A stretch of DNA of 64,000 nt from Streptomyces sp. GS7 (GCF_009834125.1 NZ_CP047146.1:2721501-2785500), one strand, 5' to 3'; positions 17,607 to 26,445 are shown, counted from the first letter of the stretch. Made by a program: numbers and translations. The notes: generated from the letters alone by a model not told the origin.

Positions 17607-17979
17607 ACCGTTCACTGAGCGTGTCCCGGGGAATGCCGTGGAACTCAGGGCAGTGGTGCGCTCATTTTCCGTGACGAATACACCTGTGGAATTCCTGTGG
17701 TTCGCAGGCCCATTGAAGGCGTGACGTTTCTCACGTTCCCGGCCGTCGACAGCGGGCCCGACGAGTGATCCAGAGGGCCTCGCCGGAGGCTTCTACGGGG
17801 GTAAGTGTCCGGATTGGTGGAGCAACGCGTGAAACGTTCCCCCGTCCGGATATCGATCGCCGCACCGCCGTTATCCCGCCGCCATATCGCCGCAACTCCA
17901 TTGCGTCGATGACCGGCTGGCGGTGCCTACTAATCTCGACGCGAGCAACACCTCTGCGCTGATAAGGAACCTGCCGACG
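17607..17979. other. 373-bp intergenic region before the binding-protein pair
   Basis: No coding frame is convincing here. A small inverted repeat CGTGA-cgtttc-TCACG lies near 17720-17735, and a related GTGAAACGTT occurs about 100 bp further on. A -10-like TACTAAT precedes the first binding-protein gene by about 50 bp. These look like promoter and regulator sites for the two lipoprotein genes. Confidence 0.5.
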
Positions 17980-19587
17980 ATGAATCGCAAGACCTTGGTG
18001 CTGCCGGCGCTGGCCGGACTCCTCGCCCCGGCTCTCGCTGCGTGCGGAAGCTCGGACGGCGCGGGCTCGGGCGGCTCGCCGATCGTCGTCGGCGTCGCCT
18101 CGCAGATCGAGGCCACCAAGGACGCGCCGGCGCCCCTGGACCCGGCGCAGGCGTACGACGTCGACGCCTGGAACGTGTTGCGCAGCACCCTCCAGACGCT
18201 GATGCGGCAGCCCCGGACCGGCACCGCTCCGGTGCCGGAGGCCGCCGAGTCGTGCGGCTTCCGCGACACCCAGAACGAGCAGTACCGATGTACCCTCCGC
18301 ACCGGCCTGAAGTTTTCGAACGGACATGCGCTCACGTCGCGGGACGTGAAGTTCTCCATCGACCGCCTGCGGACCATCAACTACACCAACGGCCCGGTGT
18401 CGCTGCTGAACGACATCGACCGGGTCGAGACGCCGAGCGACCGCGAGGTGGTCTTCCACCTCACCAAGCCGGACGCCACCTTCCCGCAGAAGCTCGCCAC
18501 GCCGGCCGCCGCTATCGTCGACAGCCAGGTCTACCCGAACGACAGCCTCTACAAGGGCTGGGACGTGGTCGGCTCCGGCCCGTACACCGTCAAGACCGAG
18601 CGCTCCGGCGACCACCTCACCAAGGCCACCTTCACCAAGAACCCCGACTACAAGGGCGGGCTGACGGTGAAGAGCGACAAGGTCGAGATGCGGTTCTTCG
18701 ACGACTCCACGGCCATGGAGGCGGCGCTGCAGAAGGGCGACGTCGACCTGGTGAACCGCGGCCTGTCGCCGGACCAGGTCAAGGGCCTGCAGAACTCCCG
18801 GGACAAGCACATCATGCTCCAGGAGATGCCCGGCCAGGAGATCCGCTACATCGCCTTCAACACCAAGGACCCGTCGGTCTCCAACAAGGCCGTACGGCAG
18901 GCGGTGGCACAGGTCGTCAACCGCTCCCAGCTCGTGCGCGACGTCTACGCGTACACCGGCGACCCGCTCTACTCGCTCGTGCCCACCGGCCTCACCGGCC
19001 ACATCAACTCCTTCTTCACCAAGTACGGCAACCCCGATGTCGCCGCGGCCCGCCAGACCCTGTCGCAGGCGAACATCACCACCCCGGTGAAGTTCACCCT
19101 GACGTACACCAAGAACCACTACGGCTCCAGCACGGCCAAGGAGTTCCAGGCGCTGCAGCAGCAGCTCAACAGCACCAAGCTCTTCGACGTCAGCATCCAG
19201 GGCATCGACAAGTGGCAGCAGTTCCGCACCGACGAGTCGAACGGCAAGTACGCGGCGTACGGCATGGGGTGGTTCGCCGACATCCCCGACGCGGACAACT
19301 ACATCGCGCCCTTCGTCGGCAAGGGGAACTTCCTCAACCTGCCCTACCACAACGACAAGATCGAGTCGGATCTGATTCCGGCCACCCGGCAGCAGACCGA
19401 CCGCAACGCCGCCGCGGCCGGCTTCAAGGAGGCGCAGGACATCCTCGCCGACGACATCCCGATCCTCCCGCTGTGGCAGGGCAAGCAGTATGTTGCGGCG
19501 CGCGATAACGTCACCGGCGTCGAATGGGCCCTCAACTCCTCCTCGGCGCTGCAGATCTGGGAGCTCGGCCGCGGCGTCTCCAGCTGA
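17980..19587 (+). CDS. Peptide/oligopeptide ABC substrate-binding lipoprotein (family 5), copy 1
   Basis: 535 aa SBP_bac_5 protein. A signal peptide ends in a lipobox (ALAAC), so the mature protein is anchored by Cys on the outer face of the membrane. Core landmarks are the N-terminal CTLRTGLKFSNGHALTSRDVKFSIDRL, the middle VKFTLTYTKNHYG and the C-terminal ILPLWQGKQYVAARDNVTGVEWALN. ATG at 17980 follows AAGGA. It stands in tandem with a clear paralogue 92 bp downstream. No permease or ATPase gene accompanies either one, so they must share a transporter encoded elsewhere or act as sensors (inference). The ligand is unknown; peptides are the commonest for this family. Confidence 0.92.
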   Translation: MNRKTLVLPALAGLLAPALAACGSSDGAGSGGSPIVVGVASQIEATKDAPAPLDPAQAYDVDAWNVLRSTLQTLMRQPRTGTAPVPEAAESCGFRDTQNEQYRCTLRTGLKFSNGHALTSRDVKFSIDRLRTINYTNGPVSLLNDIDRVETPSDREVVFHLTKPDATFPQKLATPAAAIVDSQVYPNDSLYKGWDVVGSGPYTVKTERSGDHLTKATFTKNPDYKGGLTVKSDKVEMRFFDDSTAMEAALQKGDVDLVNRGLSPDQVKGLQNSRDKHIMLQEMPGQEIRYIAFNTKDPSVSNKAVRQAVAQVVNRSQLVRDVYAYTGDPLYSLVPTGLTGHINSFFTKYGNPDVAAARQTLSQANITTPVKFTLTYTKNHYGSSTAKEFQALQQQLNSTKLFDVSIQGIDKWQQFRTDESNGKYAAYGMGWFADIPDADNYIAPFVGKGNFLNLPYHNDKIESDLIPATRQQTDRNAAAAGFKEAQDILADDIPILPLWQGKQYVAARDNVTGVEWALNSSSALQIWELGRGVSS

Positions 19588-19679
19588 CCGCGGGCCGTAC
19601 CCTCACCTCGCATCCACCTGCCGCCGCGGCACCCCCGCCGCGGCCCGACCGGCATCACCAGAACGTGAGGAACCACCGA

Positions 19680-21275
19680 GTGAAGCGTGACCAGTGGCTG
19701 GCCGCCCCGATCCGAGCGGGGCTGGCGACAGCTCTGCTCGCGGTCGCCGGGTGCGGCACGGACAACTCACCGGCGGCCGGCCACGGGGAGCCCGTGGTCA
19801 TGGGAATGACGGACAAGGTCGTCGCCACGGACCCGGCGGCCGGCTACGACCCCGGCTCCTGGCTGCTGTTCAACAACGTCTTCCAGTCGTTGCTGAGCTT
19901 CCCCAAGGGCAGTACGACCCCGGAGCCGGAAGCCGCCGAGAGCTGCGGCTTCACCGACACCGCCAGCAGGGTCTACCGCTGCACCCTCAAGGACGGCCTG
20001 ACCTTCAGCAACGGCGACAAGCTCACCTCACAGGACGTCAAGTTCTCCTTCGACCGCACCCGGCGCATCAAGGACAAGAACGGCCCCGCCGTGATGTTCT
20101 CCGCCCTCGACGGGATCGACGCCCCGGACGCCAGAACCGTCGTCTTCCGCCTCAAGTCGCCCGACGCCACCTTCCCCATGAAGATCGCCTCGGGCGCCGG
20201 CTCCATCGTCGACCACACCGTCTACCCCGCCGACCGGCTGCGCACCGACGGCAAGGCCACCGGCTCCGGCGTCTACACCCTCGACTCCTACGGGGCCCAG
20301 CAGGCCAAGTTCTCCGTCAACCCGTCCTACAAGGGCCCCGCCAAGGTCAAGAACGCCGGCATGACCGTGAAGTTCTTCGGCGGCACCGACCAGCTCAAGA
20401 AGGCCGTCCAGAGCGGCGGCGTCGACGTCGCCTACCGCGGACTCGCCATGAAGGACATCGCCTTACTCGACCACTCCTCCCTGCAGCAGCAACACGGCAC
20501 CCAGGTCGTGGAGGGCGGCAGCGCCGAGGTCATGCACCTGGTCTTCAACCTCGACGACCCGGTCGCCGGCAAGCTCGGCGTCCGCAAGGCCATCGCCTAC
20601 CTGCTCGACCGTCCCACCCTCGTACGGGACGTCTACCAGCGCACCGCCGAACCGCTCTACTCGGTCGTCCCGGCCGGCATCACCGGCCACACCACCCCGT
20701 TCTTCGACACCTACGGCGACCGGCCGCAGCCCGACAAGGCCGCCGCGGCACTCCGCGACGCCGGCATCCAGGGCAAGGTGCAGCTCACCCTGTGGGCCAC
20801 CCCCGACCGGTACGGCCCCGGCACCGTGCCGGCCGTCCGGGAAATCGCCCAACAGCTCAACGCCAGCAAGCTGTTCGACGCCCAGGTGCGCAGCGTCCCC
20901 ACCCAGGAATACGAGCAGGGCACGGAGTCCGGCCGCTTCGGCGCCTACGTGAAGGGCTGGATCCCGGACTACCCGGACCCGGACAACTTCACCCAGCCGT
21001 TCTTCGGCAAGGACAACGTGCTGGACAACCACTACAACTCGCCCGTCATCTCGGGCCGGCTGCTGCCCCAGACGGCCGACCAGCCCAACCGCGGCGCCAC
21101 CAAGGCGGCCTTCCGCGAGCTCCAGGACATCGTCGCCAGGGACCTGCCGGTCATCCCGATCTGGCAGGGCAAGCAGTACGCGGTGGCCCGCCAGGGCGTC
21201 TCCGGTCTGGAGTGGACGCTCGACTCGTCGACGGTCTTCCGCTTCTGGGAGATCAGCAAGTCCGCCGCGGGCTGA
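19680..21275 (+). CDS. Peptide/oligopeptide ABC substrate-binding lipoprotein (family 5), copy 2
   Basis: 531 aa paralogue of the preceding gene with the same layout: lipobox LAVAGC, CTLKDGLTFSNGDKLTSQDVKFSFDR, and C-terminal VIPIWQGKQYAVARQGVSGLEWTLD. GTG at 19680 with GAGGAA upstream gives a complete signal peptide; the longer frame overlaps the previous gene's end. Codon 262 is TTA (20463-20465), the rare leucine codon that in Streptomyces needs the bldA tRNA, so translation may be delayed to late growth. The two copies have diverged substantially along their length, which suggests different ligands. Confidence 0.92.
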   Translation: MKRDQWLAAPIRAGLATALLAVAGCGTDNSPAAGHGEPVVMGMTDKVVATDPAAGYDPGSWLLFNNVFQSLLSFPKGSTTPEPEAAESCGFTDTASRVYRCTLKDGLTFSNGDKLTSQDVKFSFDRTRRIKDKNGPAVMFSALDGIDAPDARTVVFRLKSPDATFPMKIASGAGSIVDHTVYPADRLRTDGKATGSGVYTLDSYGAQQAKFSVNPSYKGPAKVKNAGMTVKFFGGTDQLKKAVQSGGVDVAYRGLAMKDIALLDHSSLQQQHGTQVVEGGSAEVMHLVFNLDDPVAGKLGVRKAIAYLLDRPTLVRDVYQRTAEPLYSVVPAGITGHTTPFFDTYGDRPQPDKAAAALRDAGIQGKVQLTLWATPDRYGPGTVPAVREIAQQLNASKLFDAQVRSVPTQEYEQGTESGRFGAYVKGWIPDYPDPDNFTQPFFGKDNVLDNHYNSPVISGRLLPQTADQPNRGATKAAFRELQDIVARDLPVIPIWQGKQYAVARQGVSGLEWTLDSSTVFRFWEISKSAAG

Positions 21276-21293
21276 CCGCGCCGCAGACGACAC

Positions 21294-21327
21294 CGGGGCC
21301 GGTCCGAGAACCTCCGGACCGGCCCCG
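21294..21327 (+). terminator. Terminator after the binding-protein pair
   Basis: A 13-bp perfect stem (GGGGCCGGTCCG and its complement plus one outer C-G pair) with an 8-nt loop, 18 bp past the stop. It lies between convergent genes and could also end transcription of the response regulator. Confidence 0.75.
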
Positions 21328-21386
21328 CCTGCTTGCTGCCCCCGAGCCCGCTCGGCGCCCCTGAGGCCGCCCGCGGGCCTTCGGGA

Positions 21387-22058
21387 CTACTGCGCGCCCG
21401 GCCGCACCAGCCCGCTCTCGTACGCGTACACCGCGGCCTGCACCCGGTCCCGCAGCCCCAGCTTCGTCAGCACATGGCCCACATGCGTCTTCACCGTCGT
21501 CTCGCTGACGAACAGGTCCGCCGCGATCTCCGCGTTCGACAGCCCGCGCGCCACCAGCTTCAGCACCTCCACCTCGCGCTCCGTGAGCGTGTGGAGGGTG
21601 TCCGGCACCTGCTCCTCGCCCGACGGCAGATGACCGGCGTACTTGTCCAGCAACCGGCGGGTGATGCTCGGCGCGAGCATCGCCTCGCCGGCCGCCACCA
21701 CCCGGATCGCCTGCACCAGCTCGTTGGCCGGCGCGTCCTTCAGCAGAAAGCCGCTCGCGCCGGCCCGCAGCGCCTCGACGACGTACTCGTCCAGGTCGAA
21801 CGTCGTCAGCACCAGCACCTTCGCCGGGCCGTCCTTCGCCGGGCCGGTGATCTGCCGGGTCGCCTCGACACCGTCCATCCGCGGCATCCGGATGTCCATC
21901 AGCACCACATCGGGCTGGAGCGCCCGGACCTGGTCCAGCGCCTGGAGACCGTCGCCCGCCTCACCGACGACAGCCAGATCCTGCTCCGCCTCCAGAATCA
22001 TCCGGAAACCCGTACGCAGCAGGGGCTGGTCGTCGACCAGCAGGACGCGGATAGCCAC
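21387..22058 (-). CDS. NarL/FixJ-type response regulator, orphan
   Basis: 223 aa. The receiver domain has the acidic pair Asp9-Asp10 (VLLVDDQP), phospho-acceptor Asp55 (VVLMDIRMPRMDG) and the conserved Lys in SGFLLKDAPA. The C-terminal LuxR-type helix-turn-helix reads LTEREVEVLKLVARGLSNAEIAADLFVSETTVKTHVGHVL. GTG at 22058 follows GAAGGAG. No histidine kinase gene is next to it; the neighbours are a nuclease and the lipoprotein pair, so its partner kinase is elsewhere or absent. The targets are unknown. Confidence 0.93.
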   Translation of the reverse strand: MAIRVLLVDDQPLLRTGFRMILEAEQDLAVVGEAGDGLQALDQVRALQPDVVLMDIRMPRMDGVEATRQITGPAKDGPAKVLVLTTFDLDEYVVEALRAGASGFLLKDAPANELVQAIRVVAAGEAMLAPSITRRLLDKYAGHLPSGEEQVPDTLHTLTEREVEVLKLVARGLSNAEIAADLFVSETTVKTHVGHVLTKLGLRDRVQAAVYAYESGLVRPGAQ

Positions 22059-22130
22059 AAGCTCTCCTTCGACAGGGCTCGATCTACTCGATCCGCTCCA
22101 TTCTGCCCTGCGGCCCGTCGTCGCCGTCCC

Positions 22131-22416
22131 CCGGGCGCACCGGCAACGGCTGCGCCTCCCGGGGCGCAGCCTCCGGACCCTCGGCCGGATCAGCCGCCGC
22201 CCGCACCGCCGACGACGGTGTCTCCCTGGGGCGCAGCCTCCGGACCCCCGGCCGATTCAGCAACCGCCCGCACCGGCAACGGCTGCGTCTCTGCGGGGGC
22301 AGCCTCCGGACCCCCGGCCGATTCAGCCACTGCCCGCACCGGCAACGGCTGCGTCTCTGCGGGGGCAACCCCCGGACCCCCGGCCGATTCAGCAACCGCC
22401 CGCACCGGCAACGGAT
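22131..22416. repeat. 66-bp tandem repeat array at the 3' end of the nuclease gene
   Basis: The block GCCGATTCAG recurs at 22251, 22317 and 22383, exactly 66 bp apart. A diverged copy starts at 22184 (67 bp away) and a partial one reaches 22131. Three copies are translated as a 22-residue repeat (ETQPLPVRAVAESAGG core). A 1-bp length change between the copies at 22184 and 22251 puts the remainder out of frame. Confidence 0.85.
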
Positions 22417-23302
22417 ACGCCGGGGGAGTGCCGCCGAACTCCGGGCAGTGCGCCTGGTGGTCGCACCAGCCGCACAGCTTCGTCGGCCGCGGCCGCCAGT
22501 CCCCGGTCTCCGTCGCCAGCCGGATCGCCTCCCACAGCGCCAGCAACTTCCGCTCCACGGCCCGCAGATCGGCCTCGCCCGGGTCGTACGTCACCACCTC
22601 ACCGCTGCCCAGATACACCAACTGGAGCCGCCGCGGCAGCACCCCGCGCAGCCGCCACACCACCAGCGCGTAGAACTTCATCTGGAACAGCGCGCCCTCG
22701 GCGAACTGTGGTCGCGGCGCCTTGCCCGTCTTGTAGTCGACCAGCCGTACCTCGCCCGTCGGCGCCACATCGACCCGGTCGATGAACCCCCGCAGCCGCA
22801 GCCCCGAATCCAGCACCGTCTCCACATACAGCTCGCGGTCGGCCGGCTCCAGCCGCGTCGGGTCCTCCAGCGAGAACCACCGCTCCACCAGCGCCTCGGC
22901 CTCCGCCAGCCACCGCCCCAGCCGCGCTCCGTCCGCGTCGTCCGCGAACAGCTCGGCCAGCTCCGGGCGCTTGGCCAGCAGCCGCTCCCACTCGCCGGGC
23001 ACCATCGCGCGCGCCCCGGCCGCCGTACGCTCCGCCGCCGGGGCGTCGAAGAGCCGCTCCAGCACCGCGTGCACCACCGTGCCCCGGGTCGCCGCCGCGC
23101 TGGGCTTCTCCGGCAGCTTGTCGATGACGCGGAAGCGGTAGAGCAGCGGGCACTGCATGAAATCGCCGGCCCGCGACGGCGACAGCGCCACCGGCGGCCG
23201 CGCCCCGCCCTGCGCCGGCACGCCGGCCGCCTCCCGCGCCGCGCCGGACACACGCCCGCCGCCCTGCGCGGCCGCCTCGGTCTCTTCCGTGCTCCATCCC
23301 AT
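22190..23302 (-). CDS. RecB-family nuclease with an Fe-S cluster and repeat tail
   Basis: 370 aa PD-(D/E)XK nuclease of the RecB/AddB/Cas4 type. Landmarks in order: FMQCPLLYRFR (first cluster Cys), GTVVHAVLERLF, the catalytic FIDRVDV and VRLVDYKTGK, then CGWCDHQAHC supplying three more Cys for a 4Fe-4S cluster. Such proteins cut or resect DNA in repair. The domain ends near residue 300. The rest is a 22-residue repeat tail that stops at 22190 because of a 1-bp shift; the other frame runs on to 22084, just before the response regulator gene, which may be the ancestral end. The promoter is a PafBC/RecA-NDp-type site, which supports ATG 23302 although no strong Shine-Dalgarno is seen. Confidence 0.88.
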   Translation of the reverse strand: MGWSTEETEAAAQGGGRVSGAAREAAGVPAQGGARPPVALSPSRAGDFMQCPLLYRFRVIDKLPEKPSAAATRGTVVHAVLERLFDAPAAERTAAGARAMVPGEWERLLAKRPELAELFADDADGARLGRWLAEAEALVERWFSLEDPTRLEPADRELYVETVLDSGLRLRGFIDRVDVAPTGEVRLVDYKTGKAPRPQFAEGALFQMKFYALVVWRLRGVLPRRLQLVYLGSGEVVTYDPGEADLRAVERKLLALWEAIRLATETGDWRPRPTKLCGWCDHQAHCPEFGGTPPAYPLPVRAVAESAGGPGVAPAETQPLPVRAVAESAGGPEAAPAETQPLPVRAVAESAGGPEAAPQGDTVVGGAGGG

Positions 23303-23310
23303 GCCACAAA

Positions 23311-23333
23311 ACCCTACGGCCCGCCACTGACAA
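23311..23333 (-). promoter_or_regulatory. PafBC/RecA-NDp-type promoter of the nuclease gene
   Basis: Read on the minus strand, TTGTCAGTG (23333-23325), 8 nt, then TAGGGT (23316-23311). This matches exactly the LexA-independent DNA-damage promoter described in mycobacteria (TTGTCRGTG-N8-TAnnnT), which PafBC recognises. The -10 box ends 8 nt before the ATG, so the message has almost no leader. Confidence 0.8.
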
Positions 23334-23525
23334 TCGCGGACGGGTCACGAACGGTGAGCGCCCCGGCCCGCCAACCGCCCGCCGCGGACCGGGCGACGGC
23401 CCCCGGCACCCGCGTCGGATCACGGTGGGAAGCTCCGCATACCATCGACGTCGGGCACCTTTGCCCTGCATGATCGAGTTATCACGCAGAGCAGGCGCCA
23501 ATGCCGTATTCGACGAGGGGATGCC

Positions 23526-24788
23526 GTGGACGAGAGCGGGAAGTCGCAGGACCCCGAGGAGTCCGCGCAGGCCCAGCCGCCCCAGCAGCCCGAGCACACC
23601 GACGGCACCAAGGAACCGGCGCCGGACAGGCAGCGGGGCGCCGGCGGCGGCATCCTCATGGGCCGCCCCTTCGGCGTGCCCGTCTACGTCGCGCCCAGCT
23701 GGTTCCTGGTGGCCGCCCTGATCACCTGGGTCTTCGGCGGCCAACTGGACCGCGTGCTGCCCGAACTCGGCGCCGCCCGCTACCTGGTCTCCCTCTTCTT
23801 CGCGGTCGCCTTCTACGCCTCCGTGCTCGTCCACGAACTCGCGCACACCGTCGCCGCGCTCAGCTTCAGGCTCCCGGTACGCCGCATCCAGCTCCAGTTC
23901 TTCGGCGGCGTCTCCGAGATCGAGAAGGAGACCGAGACCCCCGGCAGGGAGTTCGTCCTCGCCTTCGTCGGGCCGCTGCTCTCCCTCGTCCTCGCCGGCG
24001 TCTTCTACGTGGGCATGCAGATGGTCGAACCGGGCACCGTCCCCGGCGTCCTGCTCGCCGGCCTGATGATCTCCAACCTCATCGTCGCGGTCTTCAACCT
24101 GCTCCCCGGCCTCCCCCTGGACGGCGGCCGGATGCTGCGCGCCGTCGTCTGGAAGCTCACCGGCAAGCCCATGAGCGGCACCATCGCCGCCGCCTGGGTG
24201 GGCCGCGCGCTCGCCGTCACCGTCCTCATCGGCCTGCCGCTGCTCACCCACACCGGCGCCCTCGGCCGCGCCCCCGAGGAGATCGGCGGCGCCGACTCGC
24301 TCACCGACGCCCTGCTCGCCGCGATCCTCGCCGCCATCATCTGGACCGGCGCCGGCAACAGTCTCCGCATGGCCCGGCTGCGCGAACGCCTCCCCGACCT
24401 CACCGCCCGTACGCTCACCCGGCGCGCCATCCCCGTCGAGACCGACACCCCGCTCTCCGAGGCGCTGCGCCGCGCCAACGACGCCGGCGCCCGGGCCCTT
24501 GTCGTCGTCGACCGCCAGGGCACCCCCACCGCCCTCGTCCGTGAGGCCGCCGTCGTCGGCATCCCGCACCACCGCCGCCCCTGGGTGCCCGTGGGCACCC
24601 TCGCCCAGGACCTCAGGGACGGGATGCGCGTCGGCGCCGAGCTGGCCGGCGAGGACCTCCTGGAGTACCTCCGCGCCACCCCCGCCACCGAGTACCTGGT
24701 CGTCGAGGAGACCGGTGAGATCTACGGCGTCCTCTCCACCGCCGACGTGGAACGCGCCTTCGTCGCCGCCATGGCCCGCCCGTCCTGA
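23526..24788 (+). CDS. Site-2 protease (M50) with CBS domains
   Basis: 420 aa intramembrane metalloprotease. The zinc motif HELAH is at residues 103-107 in a membrane helix, and the second motif LPLDGGRMLR near residue 200 supplies the third ligand. Four to six hydrophobic segments make up the core. Two C-terminal CBS repeats (around RRAIPVETDTPLSEALRRAN and YLVVEETGEIYGVLSTADVERAF) probably bind an adenine nucleotide and gate activity, as in SpoIVFB-like enzymes. The Gln/Pro-rich N-terminus is not conserved sequence. GTG at 23526 follows GAGGGG. It is divergent from the nuclease. The substrate is unknown; anti-sigma factors are usual for the family. Confidence 0.92.
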   Translation: MDESGKSQDPEESAQAQPPQQPEHTDGTKEPAPDRQRGAGGGILMGRPFGVPVYVAPSWFLVAALITWVFGGQLDRVLPELGAARYLVSLFFAVAFYASVLVHELAHTVAALSFRLPVRRIQLQFFGGVSEIEKETETPGREFVLAFVGPLLSLVLAGVFYVGMQMVEPGTVPGVLLAGLMISNLIVAVFNLLPGLPLDGGRMLRAVVWKLTGKPMSGTIAAAWVGRALAVTVLIGLPLLTHTGALGRAPEEIGGADSLTDALLAAILAAIIWTGAGNSLRMARLRERLPDLTARTLTRRAIPVETDTPLSEALRRANDAGARALVVVDRQGTPTALVREAAVVGIPHHRRPWVPVGTLAQDLRDGMRVGAELAGEDLLEYLRATPATEYLVVEETGEIYGVLSTADVERAFVAAMARPS

Positions 24789-24934
24789 GACCAACCGGTC
24801 CGCGCCCGGCCGTTCCCGAGGCCGCCCGGTCCGCGCCCGCCCGTCCTGAGGCCGCCCCGTCCGCTCCGGCCTCTTCAGAGGCCGCCCGGTCCGCGCACGG
24901 CCGCCCGTCCCGACCGGCCCCGTCCGTGTGTCCC
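24783..24934. repeat. 30-bp degenerate tandem repeats after the protease gene
   Basis: Copies of TCCTGAGGCCGCCCGGTCCG begin at 24783, 24814, 24844 and 24874, with a more diverged one at 24908. The stop codon of the protease gene lies in the first copy. Confidence 0.8.
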
Positions 24935-25290
24935 GGGCGATCCGACCGGCCCCTACCGGCCGCGCCCCGCCGTCCCTGACGGGCCCACCCCACCCGCTCT
25001 CCCGCCGGCCCACTCCGAGCGCACCCCAGCCCGCCCCACCCCACCTCGGCCCGTCCCGCAGCCCGCGGTTCTCGCCGTGCACCCCTGGGTAGCCCCCAGC
25101 CGGGGGGCCAGCCGCGTTCGACCGCCCCGATAGCGCCCCCCACCGGCAACGGCGGGCCCCGCCGCCGGGCCCGGCCACCGCCCGTCCGAGCCGCCGCCCG
25201 CCCGGAGTACGGTCGGCCCCGCGGGCGCCGGTACCGCCGCCCGCGGCTGCCCTGGTACGGGGCATGCCGAGTGGCCGGTAGGCTGGTCAC
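24789..25290. other. 502-bp non-coding region between the protease and trmI
   Basis: The first 150 bp are the 30-bp repeats. The rest is very C-rich with no credible gene on either strand. A GC hairpin near 25150-25180 (CCGGCAACGGCGGGCCCCGCCGCCGG region) may be a terminator. The last 12 bp hold the trmI -10 box. Confidence 0.55.
25279..25284 (+). promoter_or_regulatory. -10 box of a leaderless trmI transcript
   Basis: TAGGCT is followed by 6 nt and then the ATG, so transcription would begin at or next to the start codon. No Shine-Dalgarno is present. Confidence 0.6.
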
Positions 25291-26250
25291 ATGTCCGAAC
25301 CGACCGGTGCCGCCCGCCGTCGCGGGCCCTTCAAGGTCGGGGACCAGGTCCAGCTCACCGACCCCAAGGGACGCCACTACACCTTCACGCTCGAAGAGGG
25401 CAAGAGCTTCCACACCCACAAGGGAGCCTTCCCCCACGACGAGCTGATCGGTGCTCCCGAGGGCAGTGTTGTCCGTACCACCGGGAACGTCGCCTACCTC
25501 GCGCTGCGCCCCCTGCTCCCCGACTACGTCCTGTCCATGCCCCGCGGCGCCGCCGTGGTCTACCCCAAGGACGCGGGGCAGATCCTGGCGATGGCCGACA
25601 TCTTCCCCGGCGCCCGCATCGTCGAGGCGGGGGTGGGATCCGGCTCCCTCAGCAGCTTCCTGCTGCGCGCCATCGGCGACGACGGCATGCTGCACTCCTA
25701 CGAGCGCCGCGCCGACTTCGCCGAGATCGCCACCCAGAACGTGGAGCGCTACTTCGGCGGCCCGCACCCCGCCTGGACACTCACCGTCGGCGACCTCCAG
25801 GACAACCTCTCCGACACCGACGTCGACCGCGTCATCCTGGACATGCTCGCCCCCTGGGAGTGCCTGGAGGCCGTCTCCAAGGCCCTGGTGCCCGGCGGCA
25901 TCCTCTGCGCCTACGTGGCCACCACCACGCAGCTGGCCCGCACCGTCGAGGCGATCCGCGAACACGGCACCTTCAACGAGCCGTCGGCCTGGGAGACCAT
26001 GGTCCGCACCTGGCACGTCGAGGGCCTCGCCGTCCGCCCCGACCACCGCATGATCGGCCACACCGGCTTCCTGCTCACCGCGCGCCGTCTCGCCGACGGC
26101 GTCGAGCCCCCGCTGCGCCGCCGCCGGCCGGCCAAGGGCGCCTACGGGGAGGACTACGCAGGGCCGGGTGGGCGGGAGAAGAGCGCCCCCGCGAAGCCCG
26201 ACGGGGCGGCGGCGAAGGCCGGCCCGGACGGCTCCGCCGAGCGCGGCTGA
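25291..26250 (+). CDS. trmI: tRNA (adenine-58-N1)-methyltransferase
   Basis: 319 aa. The N-terminal domain (FKVGDQVQLTDPKGRHYTFTLEEG, then GAFPHDELIGAPEGSVV) and the Rossmann methyltransferase domain with SAM motif IVEAGVGSGSLSSFLL near residue 112 match actinobacterial TrmI. The family acts as a tetramer and methylates A58 in the T-loop. It ends in an Ala/Lys/Gly-rich tail beyond the family core. The start is set by the leaderless promoter. In actinomycetes this gene lies close to arc and the proteasome genes, as it does here. Confidence 0.94.
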   Translation: MSEPTGAARRRGPFKVGDQVQLTDPKGRHYTFTLEEGKSFHTHKGAFPHDELIGAPEGSVVRTTGNVAYLALRPLLPDYVLSMPRGAAVVYPKDAGQILAMADIFPGARIVEAGVGSGSLSSFLLRAIGDDGMLHSYERRADFAEIATQNVERYFGGPHPAWTLTVGDLQDNLSDTDVDRVILDMLAPWECLEAVSKALVPGGILCAYVATTTQLARTVEAIREHGTFNEPSAWETMVRTWHVEGLAVRPDHRMIGHTGFLLTARRLADGVEPPLRRRRPAKGAYGEDYAGPGGREKSAPAKPDGAAAKAGPDGSAERG

Positions 26251-26278
26251 CGCTCCCGCTCCGGCCGCCGAACCACCA

Positions 26279-26323
26279 GGCGCCGCCGACGAGTTCCCCC
26301 GACCGGGAACCGCCGGCGGCGCC
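26279..26323 (+). terminator. Terminator after trmI
   Basis: Outer arms GGCGCCGCCG / CGGCGGCGCC and inner GTTCCC / GGGAAC, followed by GTTTCGTTT. This is one of the few intrinsic terminators here with a T-rich tail. Confidence 0.82.
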
Positions 26324-26445
26324 GTTTCGTTTCCACCCCGGCATCTGCACGGAAAACTCCGCCCCCGCCGGTTCCTTGCCGACCCCTCCTGTGGAACGAT
26401 GCTGGGCACTCCCACCGCCACAGCACCTCACAGGAGTTACCCCAC

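Noticed and set aside
22131..22416. 66-bp repeats as a possible CRISPR array
   Set aside because: The copies abut without unique spacers and are translated as part of a protein, so they are a minisatellite-like coding repeat.
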